Below are positions 34,336-45,357 of a DNA stretch of 64,000 nt, piece by piece. Location of the stretch: positions 620,001-684,000 of the forward strand of contig NZ_CP126271.1 in NCBI RefSeq assembly GCF_003234655.2, given 5' to 3'. Position 1 is the stretch's first letter, and the number at the start of each line of letters is the position of its first letter. The notes beneath the pieces are model-generated. The model ran no database searches and was not told where the DNA came from. It was given only the letters and a program-made list of their open reading frames with translations. Position numbers and translations under genes: made by a program. The stretch comes from Curtobacterium sp. MCLR17_007 (GTDB taxonomy: Bacteria > Actinomycetota > Actinomycetes > Actinomycetales > Microbacteriaceae).

Positions 34336-35481
34336 TCAGTTCTTCGCGGCGGCCACGGGCTCGTGCTCCGTGTCGCCCTCGTGGATGTCGGCGGCCGAGA
34401 TCGGCTTGCGCTTGGCCAGGGTGTAGAACGTCAGCCCGGCCGCGAGCGCCAGCACCGCGACGAGCACGAGCCCGATCACCGAGGTCGACGCCAGCCACGT
34501 GGCCAGCCCACCGACGAGCGCCGCGGCGGGGAGCGTGATCACCCAGGCGATCACGATCCGACCGACGACACCCCAGTGCACGTCGGCGAGCTTCTTGCCG
34601 AGGCCGGAACCGACGACCGACCCGCTCGTGACGTGGGTGGTGGACAGCGCGAAGCCGAGGTGCGACGACACCAGGATCGTCGCGGCCGAACTGGTCTCGG
34701 CGGCGAAGCCCTGCGGGGACTGCACGTCGGAGATCTTCTTGCCGACGGTCTGCATGATGCGCCACCCGCCCATGTAGGTGCCGAGTGCGATCGCGAGCCC
34801 ACAGGCCAGGATGACCCAGATCGCCGGGCCGGTGCCGGCGTCCTGGTAGTTGGCGGCGATGAGGGTCAGCGTGATGACGCCCATCGTCTTCTGCGCGTCG
34901 TTCGTCCCGTGCGCGAGCGACACGAGCGAGGCCGAGATGGTCTGCCCGTGCCGGAAGCCCGTGGCGGCGCCGTGGGTCGTCGCGTTCTTCGTGAGGCGGT
35001 ACGCGACGAAGGTCGCCACGAGCGCGATCACGCCGGCGATGACCGGGGACAGCAGTGCGGGCAGCACGACCTTCGACACCACCGTCGCCCAGTCGACCGA
35101 GTTCAGTCCCGAGCCGATGATCGACGCACCGATCAGCCCGCCGAACAGGGCGTGGGTGGACGACGACGGCAGGCCGAAGTACCAGGTGGCGAGGTTCCAG
35201 AGCACGGCGCCGACCAGACCCGCGAAGATCATCGTCGGGGTGATGTGGATGCCGTCCTGGCCTTCACGGATGATGCCCTGCGAGACCGTCTTGGCGACCT
35301 CGGTGGACAGGAATGCGCCGACGAGGTTGAGCACGGCGGAGATGAGCACGGCGGTCCGGGGCTTGAGCGCCCCGGTTGCGACCGACGTGGCCATGGCGTT
35401 GGCGGTGTCGTGGAACCCGTTCGTGAAGTCGAACACGAGGGCCACCACGATCACGAGCACGACGATGACGAGGACGTCCAT
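34336..35481 (-). CDS. Inorganic phosphate transporter, PiT family
   Basis: A 381-aa PHO4-type permease: both duplicated signature motifs are present, GFHDTANA (22-29) and HGTNDAQ (about 200), with 9-10 helices. It takes up phosphate or metal-phosphate using the proton gradient. On the minus strand TAGCGT lies seven bases before the ATG (leaderless). No PhoU-like gene is adjacent. Confidence 0.93.
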   Translation of the reverse strand: MDVLVIVVLVIVVALVFDFTNGFHDTANAMATSVATGALKPRTAVLISAVLNLVGAFLSTEVAKTVSQGIIREGQDGIHITPTMIFAGLVGAVLWNLATWYFGLPSSSTHALFGGLIGASIIGSGLNSVDWATVVSKVVLPALLSPVIAGVIALVATFVAYRLTKNATTHGAATGFRHGQTISASLVSLAHGTNDAQKTMGVITLTLIAANYQDAGTGPAIWVILACGLAIALGTYMGGWRIMQTVGKKISDVQSPQGFAAETSSAATILVSSHLGFALSTTHVTSGSVVGSGLGKKLADVHWGVVGRIVIAWVITLPAAALVGGLATWLASTSVIGLVLVAVLALAAGLTFYTLAKRKPISAADIHEGDTEHEPVAAAKN

Positions 35482-35560
35482 GGCGGTGACGCTAGGCCCG
35501 CCCGAGACCGGCCGGGTGAACGCCGGATGAACAGGTCCGACGGTCTGCGAAGATGCTCAC

Positions 35561-36430
35561 GTGCCCACGTTCTCAGCTGCCCGCGGCGACTCCTCCTTCG
35601 TCGATCCGCACGGGATCGAGATCGTGTACTCGACCTGGCGGGCCGGCCGGCCGAAGGGCGTCGTGCAGATCGCCCACGGCGTTGGTGAGTACGCCCTGCG
35701 GTACGAGCGCCTGGCGCAGGACCTCGTCCGCGCCGGGTACACCGTCGTCGCCAACGACCACCGCGGGCACGGCCGGACCGGACTCGGGCAGTGGGAGGGC
35801 GACCACACCAAGCTCGGCAGGCTCGGCCCCGGCGGGCTCCGAGCAGCGATCGCCGCAGTCGAGCAGACCTCGCGGATCGCCCGGCTGGAGACACCCGGGG
35901 TCCCGCTCGTGCTGCTCGGGCACTCCTGGGGATCGCTGATGGCGCAGCGGATCATCAACACCTCGAGCCGGGCCTACGACGGTGTGGTGCTCTCCGCGAC
36001 GGCGTACCGGCTGCCCGGGACGATGAACGGCGGGGACCTGAACCGTCGGCACGTCGGCACCGGACCCACGCGCTTCGAGTGGCTCAGCCGTGACCGGGCG
36101 ATCGTCGACGCGATGTCCGTCGACCCGCTCGTCGTCGACGCGAACGTCATCAAGCTGTTCGGACTGGCGGACGCGCTCCGGCTGCTCGGGGTGCCCCGCC
36201 GGAACATCGAGCGCGACGTCCCGGTGCTGCTGCAGGTCGGGTCCGACGACAGCCTGGGCGGGCCCCGTTCGGTCGAGCGGCTGGCGCGGGCGTACCGCGG
36301 ACGCGGCGGCCTGTCCGACGTGACGGTGCAGGTGTACGAGGGTGCCCGCCACGAGGTCTACAACGAGACGAACCGGGACGAGGTCGTCGCGGACCTGGTG
36401 GCATGGCTGGGGCGACTCGCTGCGGCGTAG
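35561..36430 (+). CDS. Alpha/beta hydrolase (monoacylglycerol-lipase-like, Hydrolase_4)
   Basis: A 289-aa serine hydrolase: VVQIAHGVGEYALRYERLA oxyanion region, ANDHRGHGRTG, nucleophile GHSWGS (Ser about 123), Asp in VGSDDSLGG and His in GARHEVYNE. The layout is that of bacterial monoacylglycerol lipases. GTG at 35561. Nine bases before the ligase gene, but that gene has its own -10 box. Confidence 0.88.
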   Translation: MPTFSAARGDSSFVDPHGIEIVYSTWRAGRPKGVVQIAHGVGEYALRYERLAQDLVRAGYTVVANDHRGHGRTGLGQWEGDHTKLGRLGPGGLRAAIAAVEQTSRIARLETPGVPLVLLGHSWGSLMAQRIINTSSRAYDGVVLSATAYRLPGTMNGGDLNRRHVGTGPTRFEWLSRDRAIVDAMSVDPLVVDANVIKLFGLADALRLLGVPRRNIERDVPVLLQVGSDDSLGGPRSVERLARAYRGRGGLSDVTVQVYEGARHEVYNETNRDEVVADLVAWLGRLAAA

Positions 36431-36439
36431 GCTCCAGGC

Positions 36440-37489
36440 GTGCATGGTGAGTACAAGGTCCCTGGTGGCAAGCTCGTCGTCGTCGATCTGCAGGTCGAGG
36501 ACGACACCATCCGGCAGTTCCGTCTGGCGGGGGACTTCTTCCTCGAACCCGACGACGCGCTGCCGCTGATCGACGCCGCGGTCGAGGGCCTGCCCGCGAC
36601 CACGGACGCCGCGGGCATCGCCGCCGCCGTCCGTGCTGCACTGCCCGCGGACGCCGTGCTGCTCGGGTTCACGCCCGAGTCCGTCGGGGTCGCCGTGCGC
36701 CGAGCACTGTCGCGTGCCTCGACGTGGCTCGACCACGACTGGGAGGTCATCCACGAGGGTGCGATCAGCCCCAACGAGCACCTGGCGCTCGACCAGGTCC
36801 TGACGGAAGAGGTCGGTGCCGGACGGCGTCGCCCGACCCTGCGCATCTGGGAGTGGGACCAGCCCGCCGTCGTCATCGGCTCGTTCCAGTCGCTCAAGAA
36901 CGAGGTCGACCCGGACGGCGCCGCGAAGTACGGCGTCGAGGTCGTCCGGCGGATCTCGGGCGGCGGCGCGATGTTCATGGACGCGGGCGCGATCATCTCG
37001 TACTCGCTGTACGTGCCGACCGACCTGGTGCAGGGCATGACCTTCGCCGACTCGTACGCGTTCCTGGACGAGTGGGTGATCGAGGCGCTCAAGTCCCTCG
37101 GGATCGACGCGTACTACCAGCCGCTCAACGACATCACCTCGGCGAAGGGCAAGATCGGTGGTGCCGCGCAGAAGCGACTGGGCACCGGCGCGCTGCTGCA
37201 CCACGCGACCATGAGCTACGACATGGACGGCGAGAAGATGGTCCAGGTGCTCCGCATCGGCCGCGAGAAGATGAGCGACAAGGGCACCACCTCGGCCGCC
37301 AAGCGGGTCGACCCGCTGCGGTCGCAGACCGGGTTGTCGCGGGCGGAAATCATCGACTCGCTCATCGCGACGTTCACGGCCCGGTACCGGGCGACGCCGG
37401 GTGCGGTGACCCCTGACGAGCGCGCGCGGGCGCAGGAGCTGGTCGCGTCGAAGTTCGCGACGAAGGAGTGGCTCGAGCGCGTGCCCTGA
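36440..37489 (+). CDS. Lipoate--protein ligase family protein with N-terminal accessory domain
   Basis: A 349-aa protein with a lipoate-ligase accessory domain first (1-95, MHGEYKVPGGKLVVVDL) and the BPL_LplA_LipB catalytic domain after it (about 98-320), the reverse of E. coli LplA. Catalytic motifs: RRISGGGAMFMDAG and the lysine in GKIGGAAQKR, then HHATM. It attaches lipoate or octanoate to 2-oxoacid dehydrogenase or GcvH domains. GTG at 36440 is six bases after TAGGCT (leaderless). Confidence 0.87.
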   Translation: MHGEYKVPGGKLVVVDLQVEDDTIRQFRLAGDFFLEPDDALPLIDAAVEGLPATTDAAGIAAAVRAALPADAVLLGFTPESVGVAVRRALSRASTWLDHDWEVIHEGAISPNEHLALDQVLTEEVGAGRRRPTLRIWEWDQPAVVIGSFQSLKNEVDPDGAAKYGVEVVRRISGGGAMFMDAGAIISYSLYVPTDLVQGMTFADSYAFLDEWVIEALKSLGIDAYYQPLNDITSAKGKIGGAAQKRLGTGALLHHATMSYDMDGEKMVQVLRIGREKMSDKGTTSAAKRVDPLRSQTGLSRAEIIDSLIATFTARYRATPGAVTPDERARAQELVASKFATKEWLERVP

Positions 37490-37506
37490 GCCTGCGGTTC
37501 GCGGTC

Positions 37507-37538
37507 GGCGGCCGCGAGAGGGGGGACTCGCGACCGCC
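37507..37538 (+). terminator. Hairpin after the lipoate ligase gene
   Basis: GGCGGCCGCGAG (37507-37518) and CTCGCGACCGCC (37527-37538), 12-bp stem with one mismatch, 8-nt G-rich loop. Confidence 0.65.
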
Positions 37539-37642
37539 GTCCCACCAGTGTCGGCGTCATCCCCAAGAACGAGCCGAGTGGATCGTGAGGATCACCCGCG
37601 CGGCGGATGTCCCGTCTCACAGCGCGACGTAGCCTCGCTTGC

Positions 37643-37978
37643 GTGAACTGGTTGATCCTCCTGGGGGCGATGGCTGCCGCAGTCGTCGTGACGTGGGTCG
37701 CCGATCGCGTGGGGTGGATCGACCTGTCGAACAAGTCGACCAGCACCGGGGGATCCGGCGGCATCGGCTCGATGATGGACGAGGTCTTCGCGCCGACCCG
37801 GCACGAGACGCAGGCCGAGTACGAACGGCAGTCCCGCCTGCCCCGTGAAGCGCCCACGCCGCGCGACCACGACCACGACCTGCTCAGCGGGTCCGTGCTG
37901 ATCCAGGTCCCCGCTGTCCGGAGCCCGCGCACCGGGCGACATGAAGCCCGTCCGGGCACGCACGACCGCTCCTACTGA
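37643..37978 (+). CDS. Small single-pass membrane protein, DUF6191-like
   Basis: A 111-aa protein: one N-terminal helix (2-22, NWLILLGAMAAAVVVTWVA) then a Gly/Ser stretch and MMDEVFAPTRHETQAEYERQ, which resembles the FAPxRHxxxxE core of DUF6191 proteins; the assignment is tentative. The tail is polar. GTG at 37643 is seven bases after TAGCCT (leaderless), supporting the start. Confidence 0.65.
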   Translation: MNWLILLGAMAAAVVVTWVADRVGWIDLSNKSTSTGGSGGIGSMMDEVFAPTRHETQAEYERQSRLPREAPTPRDHDHDLLSGSVLIQVPAVRSPRTGRHEARPGTHDRSY

Positions 37979-38003
37979 ACCGAGCGAGGCCCCGCGGGCT
38001 GCC

Positions 38004-38288
38004 TCAGCGCGTCGTGAGCTCCTGGTAGTCCGGGTGCCGCTCGATCCAGGCGGCGACGTAGCTGCACTGCGGGACCACGCGTCGCGACGAGCCTGAGCGG
38101 ACATCGTCCAGGGCGTGCTGCACCAGGGTCGACGCGTGACCGCCGCCGCGGTGCGCCGGGTCCACCTCGGTGTGCACGAAACGGATCTCGTCACCGTCGA
38201 CCTCGTACGCGGCGAAGCCGATCACCTCGCCGTCCTCGACGAGGGAGTACTGCTGCTGGTCGGTGTCGTTCCGGACGTCGAGTGCCAT
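38004..38288 (-). CDS. Small GNAT-type N-acetyltransferase (NATD1/YjdJ-like)
   Basis: A 94-aa minimal GNAT: VDPAHRGGGHASTLVQHALDD (acetyl-CoA site, about 42-62) and CSYVAAWIERHPDY at the end. Proteins of this size and motif set are widespread and uncharacterised. TAGCGT seven bases before the ATG on the minus strand makes it leaderless. It is divergent from the next gene, also leaderless with the same hexamer. Confidence 0.85.
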   Translation of the reverse strand: MALDVRNDTDQQQYSLVEDGEVIGFAAYEVDGDEIRFVHTEVDPAHRGGGHASTLVQHALDDVRSGSSRRVVPQCSYVAAWIERHPDYQELTTR

Positions 38289-38360
38289 GCGGGCGACGCT
38301 ACCCCGCGGCCCCGAAGAGGGGCCTGTGCGCGTTCGTCGGCCGGCCACTAGCGTCGTCTC

Positions 38361-39701
38361 GTGAACGAGCGGCAGTCCCAGCAGCACCCCACCGGACCCG
38401 TCCGGTTCCGAACGCCGCCGGGCTGGCCCGCTCCGACCGCCACCTGGGTGGACCGTCACCGCCTGGCGGAGCCCGCACCGGGCTGGGTGCCGGCCCCGGG
38501 CCTCCCGGCAGCTCCGCAGGGGTGGCGGTTCTGGGACGTCGACCGGCGTGCACTCGCGGCCGGGACCTCGCGCACCCTCGTCCGGATCGGACTCGGACTG
38601 CTCGTGGCCGGCGTCGTCGCGGCCGTCGTCGTGCTCAGTGTCGGTGGGCCGGTCCGTGGGCTGACCGTGTTCGCGCTCGTGCCGATCGCCGTGGGTGCCG
38701 CGCTCGCCGTCACCGCGGTCGCCCGACGCGTCGCCGATGAGGACGCGGAGCTCGCACGGCTGGTGGTCCAGGCGAGCGGCGACCGTGCCGGGGCTCCTGT
38801 CGACCCCGCAGACGCCTGGGGCACGGCGGAGGCGCTGCCGTTCGTCGAGTCCCCGACGGTCCGCACCGCGTCCCCGCTCCGGCGTCGGCACCGCACCGCC
38901 GTCCTGGTCGTGACCGGCGCCGCGGCGGTGGCGACGATCGTCGGAGCCTCGCTCGCGGTGGTGCCGGTCGTCGGCGCGGTCGGAGGTGGCCAGACGCTGG
39001 CCGTGGGGCTGCAGGACGACGACGGCTCCCCGGCTCCGACGGCCCCGGACGACGACGGCTCCCCGGCTCCGACGGCCCCGGACACCGACCCGACCTCGCC
39101 TGCCGTCCCCTCGACCATCCCGGTCGACGCCCAGCTCGAGCAGGGCACGGCGCTGCAGGCCGACTGCGAGGTCGCCCAGGGGCGGGGCGGGCCGGCGCAC
39201 TGCTGGGGCTGGGCGCTGACGGCCCCGGCTGCGTGCGAGGCCCGTGTCACCGCGCACTTCGGCGCGACCGCCGACGGGCCGTCGAGCCGCACCGAGACCC
39301 GCTTCGTCGCGCTCACCCCCGGCGTGACGCTCTCGCTGGTGCTGGCCGGCGACGAGACGATCGCGGGCCTCGACCACCCCGAGTGCGTCCCGTCGGGCCG
39401 GTCGCCGTACCCGATCACGACCTACGACAGCGGAGCGGCCCTGCCGGACAGCGACTTCCCGGCGGCATGCGACGACTGGGGCTGTGACGGCTTCGTCTTC
39501 GTCGCGGAGTCGGCCTGCCCCGCGGCGACCATCCAGATGGCGATCGACGACGTCACGGCAGACCAGCACACGAGGGACTACGTCGTGGTGCAGGCGATCA
39601 CGGACAGCACCAGCACGACGCCGAACGAGGTCTTCCTGCCGTACGCGCACGGCACGCAGCCGGCTGACGCCTCGATCACGTCGGTCACCTGCGAGGGGTG
39701 A
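38361..39701 (+). CDS. Membrane-anchored protein with extracellular Cys-containing domain
   Basis: A 446-aa protein. Residues 14-60 hold FRTPPGWPAPTATWV and PAAPQGWRFW, a Trp/Pro motif common at the start of Microbacteriaceae membrane proteins. Three helices follow (about 73-95, 98-120, 178-205). The outside part begins with two 11-aa DDDGSPAPTAP repeats (33-bp perfect DNA repeat) and ends in a domain with about seven cysteines. GTG at 38361 is six bases after TAGCGT. Function unknown. Confidence 0.7.
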   Translation: MNERQSQQHPTGPVRFRTPPGWPAPTATWVDRHRLAEPAPGWVPAPGLPAAPQGWRFWDVDRRALAAGTSRTLVRIGLGLLVAGVVAAVVVLSVGGPVRGLTVFALVPIAVGAALAVTAVARRVADEDAELARLVVQASGDRAGAPVDPADAWGTAEALPFVESPTVRTASPLRRRHRTAVLVVTGAAAVATIVGASLAVVPVVGAVGGGQTLAVGLQDDDGSPAPTAPDDDGSPAPTAPDTDPTSPAVPSTIPVDAQLEQGTALQADCEVAQGRGGPAHCWGWALTAPAACEARVTAHFGATADGPSSRTETRFVALTPGVTLSLVLAGDETIAGLDHPECVPSGRSPYPITTYDSGAALPDSDFPAACDDWGCDGFVFVAESACPAATIQMAIDDVTADQHTRDYVVVQAITDSTSTTPNEVFLPYAHGTQPADASITSVTCEG

Positions 39702-39742
39702 GGGGCGCTCTCGACGCTGTCGTCGGGCGCGTCACCGGGAAT

Positions 39743-39776
39743 GACGAAGCCGCTGTCGGATGACAGCGGCTTCGTC
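39743..39776. terminator. Strong bidirectional terminator
   Basis: GACGAAGCCGCTGTC (39743-39757), GGAT loop, GACAGCGGCTTCGTC (39762-39776): a perfect 15-bp stem between convergent genes. Confidence 0.88.
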
Positions 39777-39789
39777 GTTCGCGGTGCGG

Positions 39790-42192
39790 CTACTCGGCCG
39801 AGTGGCGGCCGTGCGTGTGGCCGCTGTCGTCCGGACGGGAGGCCCGGCTCGCGTCCGCGGCGTCGGCTCCGGTCGCCGGGCCCGGTCGTTCCGCGACCGC
39901 GGCGTGCGCGGCACGGTGCGCCCGGATGGCTCCCGTCGTCGTCGGTGGCTCGTCCACGGGCGCCGCTGCCGAGTGTGCGCCGTGGGTCGGAGCATCGGGC
40001 AGAGGAGCGCGGGTGTCGTCCGGCAGCACCGAGACGCCGGTGGACCCGGCGGACCGAGCGGACCGTGGCTGTGCCGGGACGTCGGGCGAGGTGGGGACGT
40101 CGTTCGCCGAGGCGGTACCCGGAGCTGCCGGTGAGCCCGATCCGGCGCGCTCGGCATCCGCGGCGCGGGCGGTGTCCGCCTGTTCCTGCAGCGCGCTGGT
40201 CTTGCGCAGCGGCGGCACACGGAAGAACCAAGTCAGGATGAAGGCGATCAGGATCACGCCGAGGCCGACGAAGTACACCGTGACCGTCGAGTTGCTGAAC
40301 CCGACCAGGAACGGCCGCGTGAGTCGCTTGTCAGCACCGTTGAGGAACGAGGTGTCGCTCGTGGCCGAGCTCGACGAGGAGCTCGCGGCCGAGTTGCCGC
40401 TCTTGAGCTGCTTGACGAGCGTCGGGGTGACCTCGTCGACGACAGCCTGCCGCTGGTCCGCGTTCGAGTAGTCGACCTGCAGCGAGCCGTTGACCACCTC
40501 GGCGTTCGCCTTGCTCGCCGCGGTCTGCAGTGCCTGTCGCTCGGCTGCGGGCGTTGCGTCGGCGACCTGCTGGTCGATGATCGTCTGCGCGGCGGCCGAC
40601 GGCACGGTGCCCGCGGCCACCTGGGCCTGGACGGCCGAGGTCACCTTCTCAGTGACGGCCTGGTCAGCAGCCGCCTTCGCCTGGGACGCACCCTTGTCGA
40701 GTCCGCTCTGCACGTTCTGCTTGACCGGGTCGACGATCTTCGTCCAGATCTTGTCCATGACGCCCTTGTTGTCCGACGCGCTGGCGACGGACGGGGTCAG
40801 GGCGGCGTTCAGGGCGCTCGACAGGTCGGAGCGGTTCTGCATCGCCGTGGAGATGTTCGTCGGCATGAGCGTGAAGAGCACCGACAGCAGCACGGCGGTG
40901 CCCATCGTCCCGCCGATCTGCCGGAAGAACGTCGCCGCGCTGGTCGCGACACCGATGTCCCGCGGCGAGACCGAACCCTGGGCGGCGAGGGTCAGCGTCT
41001 GCATGAGCTGCCCCAGGCCGAGACCGATGAGGAACATGCCCGTCATGAGGAACCAGAGCGGGCGGTCGGCCGTCAGGAACGTCAGGACGGTGAAGCCGAT
41101 CGCGGTGAACGCGGTGCCGGTGACCGGGAACAGGCGGTACTTGCCGGTGCGGGAGATGATCTGACCCGAGGCGATGGACGAGATCATCAGCCCGATGACC
41201 ATCGGCAGCATCGCGAAGCCGGACTGGGTCGGGGTCACGCCCTTGACGATCTGCAGGTACAGCGGGATGGTCAGCATCGCGCCGAACATGCCGAACCCGA
41301 CCAGGACGGACAGGATCGCGGCCATCGAGAAGACGCCCGAACCGAACAGCTTGAGCGGCAGGATCGCGTCGTCACCCATGGCGCGTTCGACGATGATGAA
41401 GCCGACCAGGCCGAGCGCGCCGACGAGGTAGCAGGCGATGGCGCCGGGGGAGTCCCAGCCCCACTCGCGACCCTGCTCGGCGATGAGGAGCAGCGGGACG
41501 AGGGTGACGATGACGAGCGACGCACCCCACCAGTCGATGCGGGGCTTGCCGCGGTCGCCGAACTTCGGCAGGTGCAGGAACGTCAGGACCATCGCGAGTG
41601 CGACGATGCCGACGGGCACGTTGATCAGGAAGACCCAGCGCCATCCGGCGACGAACAGGATCTGGTTCGCGCCGGCGAACAGCCCGCCGACCAGCGGGCC
41701 GATGACGCTCGAGATGCCGAACACGGCCAGGAAGTAGCCCTGGTACTTCGCACGCTCACGCGGAGCGAGCATGTCGCCCATGATCGCCAGGGGCAGGGAC
41801 ATCAGACCACCGGCGCCCAGGCCCTGCAGCGCGCGGAACCCGGCGAGCATGAGCATCGAGCTCGAGAACGACGCGAGGAACGACCCGACGATGAAGATGC
41901 CGATCGCGGTGAGGAACAGCGGCCGCCGACCGAAGATGTCGGACAGCTTGCCGTAGATCGGCGTCGTGATCGTCGAGGCGATCAGGTAGGCCGTGGTCAC
42001 CCAGGCCTGCTGGTCGAGCCCGTGCAGGTCGTCGCCGATGGTGCGGATCGCGGTGCCGACGATCGTCTGGTCGAGGGCACCGAGGAACATGCCGGCCATC
42101 AGGCCGTAGATCACGAGCAGGATCTGTCGGTGGTTCATCACCACGTTGGATGCCGTGGTGGGTGCCGCGGGGGCGGTCGCCGTCTGGGTCAT
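39790..42192 (-). CDS. DHA2-family (EmrB/QacA) MFS exporter
   Basis: An 800-aa 14-helix drug exporter: GALDQTIVGTAIRTI (motif D1), LSDIFGRRPLF (motif A), and GLGAGGLMSLPLAIMGDM (motif C-like). Between the last two helices is an unusual outer insertion of about 170 Ala/Gln/Lys-rich residues, predicted helical. The cytoplasmic C-terminus adds about 130 Pro/Ala/Thr-rich residues. ATG at 42192 has GGGAGA nine bases upstream; an AACTTTGC/GCAAAGTT operator lies in the promoter. Contains one GGACGGGAGGC word near the 3' end. Confidence 0.9.
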   Translation of the reverse strand: MTQTATAPAAPTTASNVVMNHRQILLVIYGLMAGMFLGALDQTIVGTAIRTIGDDLHGLDQQAWVTTAYLIASTITTPIYGKLSDIFGRRPLFLTAIGIFIVGSFLASFSSSMLMLAGFRALQGLGAGGLMSLPLAIMGDMLAPRERAKYQGYFLAVFGISSVIGPLVGGLFAGANQILFVAGWRWVFLINVPVGIVALAMVLTFLHLPKFGDRGKPRIDWWGASLVIVTLVPLLLIAEQGREWGWDSPGAIACYLVGALGLVGFIIVERAMGDDAILPLKLFGSGVFSMAAILSVLVGFGMFGAMLTIPLYLQIVKGVTPTQSGFAMLPMVIGLMISSIASGQIISRTGKYRLFPVTGTAFTAIGFTVLTFLTADRPLWFLMTGMFLIGLGLGQLMQTLTLAAQGSVSPRDIGVATSAATFFRQIGGTMGTAVLLSVLFTLMPTNISTAMQNRSDLSSALNAALTPSVASASDNKGVMDKIWTKIVDPVKQNVQSGLDKGASQAKAAADQAVTEKVTSAVQAQVAAGTVPSAAAQTIIDQQVADATPAAERQALQTAASKANAEVVNGSLQVDYSNADQRQAVVDEVTPTLVKQLKSGNSAASSSSSSATSDTSFLNGADKRLTRPFLVGFSNSTVTVYFVGLGVILIAFILTWFFRVPPLRKTSALQEQADTARAADAERAGSGSPAAPGTASANDVPTSPDVPAQPRSARSAGSTGVSVLPDDTRAPLPDAPTHGAHSAAAPVDEPPTTTGAIRAHRAAHAAVAERPGPATGADAADASRASRPDDSGHTHGRHSAE

Positions 42193-42209
42193 GTGCAGGG
42201 TCTCCCGAA

Positions 42210-42232
42210 AACTTTGCGTCGGCTGCAAAGTT
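42210..42232. promoter_or_regulatory. TetR-type operator of the DHA2 exporter
   Basis: AACTTTGC (42210-42217), 7-bp spacer, GCAAAGTT (42225-42232); perfect 8-bp arms just upstream of the exporter start, AT-rich against the background. No TetR gene is adjacent in the window. Confidence 0.72.
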
Positions 42233-42364
42233 ACATCTGCCGCAAGGTGCAGCGTCACGCGGGGGCCGCTTCCTGTACGGATCGGCAGCGTGGCGGGGGA
42301 CGGGTCGTGGGCAGTCCGTCAGCGTCGAGCCACACCGTACGCCGCGGGCGACCCCGCGGTGCTC

Positions 42365-42397
42365 GGCGTCGTGCTGGGCGCCCAGCGCGGCGTCGTG

Positions 42398-42412
<15 letters not shown>
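42365..42412. repeat. 24-bp tandem duplication across the end of pgm
   Basis: Two adjoining 24-bp copies, 42365-42388 and 42389-42412, differing by one base (G or A). The A variant supplies the TAG stop of the minus-strand pgm gene. Confidence 0.85.
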
Positions 42413-44017
<1,605 letters not shown>

Positions 44018-44119
44018 GCGTCCATCCTGGCACCACGACCTCCGGGTCGTTCGAGGATGACGGCGGCCCTCGGTAGGCTCGGCGCGAGCGGTGGAGGGCA
44101 CCGCGGGTCGGGGGAGACC

Positions 44120-44971
44120 ATGGGGCAGGTCGTACGTGCGGACGCCGCGCTCGTCGCCCGCGTGCGCCGTGACACGACGCGCGTGGTCGAGACCGCCCCC
44201 GGAGCGGTCCTGTCCTGGGCGGCCACGCACCTGTTGGCCGAGCACGGCTGGCGCTGGCGGCCCTCCGGTGCCGTACCCGCATCGGACGCCGTCGGTGACC
44301 TGCTGCACGTCGACCTGACGATCGAGCACGCCCCGTCGCCGCGCCTGGTGCTCGGGACGACGCCGGCCCGGTTCCTGGGGGCGTTCGACCGCACCGTGAC
44401 CCATTCTCCGTACGAGGGCGCCGAGGCACTGTCACCGTCCGCGCTGACCGCGCTCGCCGAGCGGCGCTCGCCCGTGTCGTCGACCCTCGTGGTCAGCAGC
44501 CCGGACGCCACCGTCGGTGGCCTGCTGGTCGTGGAGCGCGGGCCGCGCTCCGTCTTCGAGACGCTGCGCGTGGTGGTCGCGATCGACGACCGTGGCGCGG
44601 TGCGGGACCGACTGCAGGCGGGCCTCCTGGCCGTCAGTCAGGGTCGCCACCCGCAGTCCGGACTGTTCTCGACCAGCCGTGGTCGCCTGGACGGGGTGAC
44701 GGAACCGGTCCTGCGTGGGCCGACGACGCCGCTTGCCGTGTTCGCGGGCGCTCGCGCCGTGCGTACCCGGGGTCTGAGTGGGCGGATCGACCAGCTGGGC
44801 GGGACGCCTGTCGGGCCGGTCCGGGCACCGGGCGCACTGTTCTGGTTCGACGGCGACGAGCCGCAGCGCTGGTTGGCCGCGGTCGACCTCGCGCGCGGCG
44901 TCCGCGCCGATGACTTGCACCGGGCGACGTCGTCACGCGACGATGGGACGCGAACGGGGGAGGTTCGATGA
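44120..44971 (+). CDS. Unknown protein opening the WXG/toxin operon (EspG-like role possible)
   Basis: A 283-aa soluble alpha/beta protein with no membrane segment and no motif I recognise. Its size and place, first in an operon with a DUF6507-like protein and a polymorphic toxin, match the position of EspG-type chaperones of ESX systems, but sequence similarity was not evident by eye. ATG at 44120 follows GGGGGAGA; TAGGCT at 44074-44079 is a possible -10. The stop overlaps the next start (ATGA). Confidence 0.6.
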   Translation: MGQVVRADAALVARVRRDTTRVVETAPGAVLSWAATHLLAEHGWRWRPSGAVPASDAVGDLLHVDLTIEHAPSPRLVLGTTPARFLGAFDRTVTHSPYEGAEALSPSALTALAERRSPVSSTLVVSSPDATVGGLLVVERGPRSVFETLRVVVAIDDRGAVRDRLQAGLLAVSQGRHPQSGLFSTSRGRLDGVTEPVLRGPTTPLAVFAGARAVRTRGLSGRIDQLGGTPVGPVRAPGALFWFDGDEPQRWLAAVDLARGVRADDLHRATSSRDDGTRTGEVR

Positions 44972-45357
44972 GCACGGGGAGCTGGAAGATCGACCCGGCG
45001 GGGGTGCAGACGGTGCTCGACGGCATGCAGACGTCGCTCGACGGCACTGCCGCGGCTCTGCAGTCAGTGCAGACCGGGGTTGCCGACGCATCGGGCGGTG
45101 CCGGTGCCGTCGTGAACGAAGCGCTCGGTGCCTTCGTCGACCAGGTCAGCGACGACGTCGACCAGGTGACGTACCGGCTCGTCGGCGGGGTGCAGGGCGT
45201 GCGCGGGGCGGTCAACGCCTACGTGCAGGGCGACCTCGAGATGGCAGCCGACTTCCAGCGCGTCGGCACCACGGCCCACGAGACCCACGACATCTCGCTG
45301 TTCGTCCAGAACGCGTCGACCGACGGTTCGACACGGGCCCCGGGGGTGGACCGGTGA
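44968..45357 (+). CDS. DUF6507/WXG100-like secreted helper
   Basis: A 129-aa helical protein starting SWKIDPAGVQTVLDGMQTSL with long amphipathic helices and VQGDLEMAADFQRVG at the end, the features of DUF6507, a WXG100-type family found upstream of ESX-exported toxins. Probably a secretion partner of the next protein. Linked by ATGA to the gene before and by GTGA to the gene after. Confidence 0.75.
   Translation: MSTGSWKIDPAGVQTVLDGMQTSLDGTAAALQSVQTGVADASGGAGAVVNEALGAFVDQVSDDVDQVTYRLVGGVQGVRGAVNAYVQGDLEMAADFQRVGTTAHETHDISLFVQNASTDGSTRAPGVDR

Noticed and set aside
39820..39860. A terminator at the single GGACGGGAGGC near the DHA2 gene end
   Set aside because: No complementary arm lies nearby and it is inside the coding region; the real hairpin is at 39743-39776.
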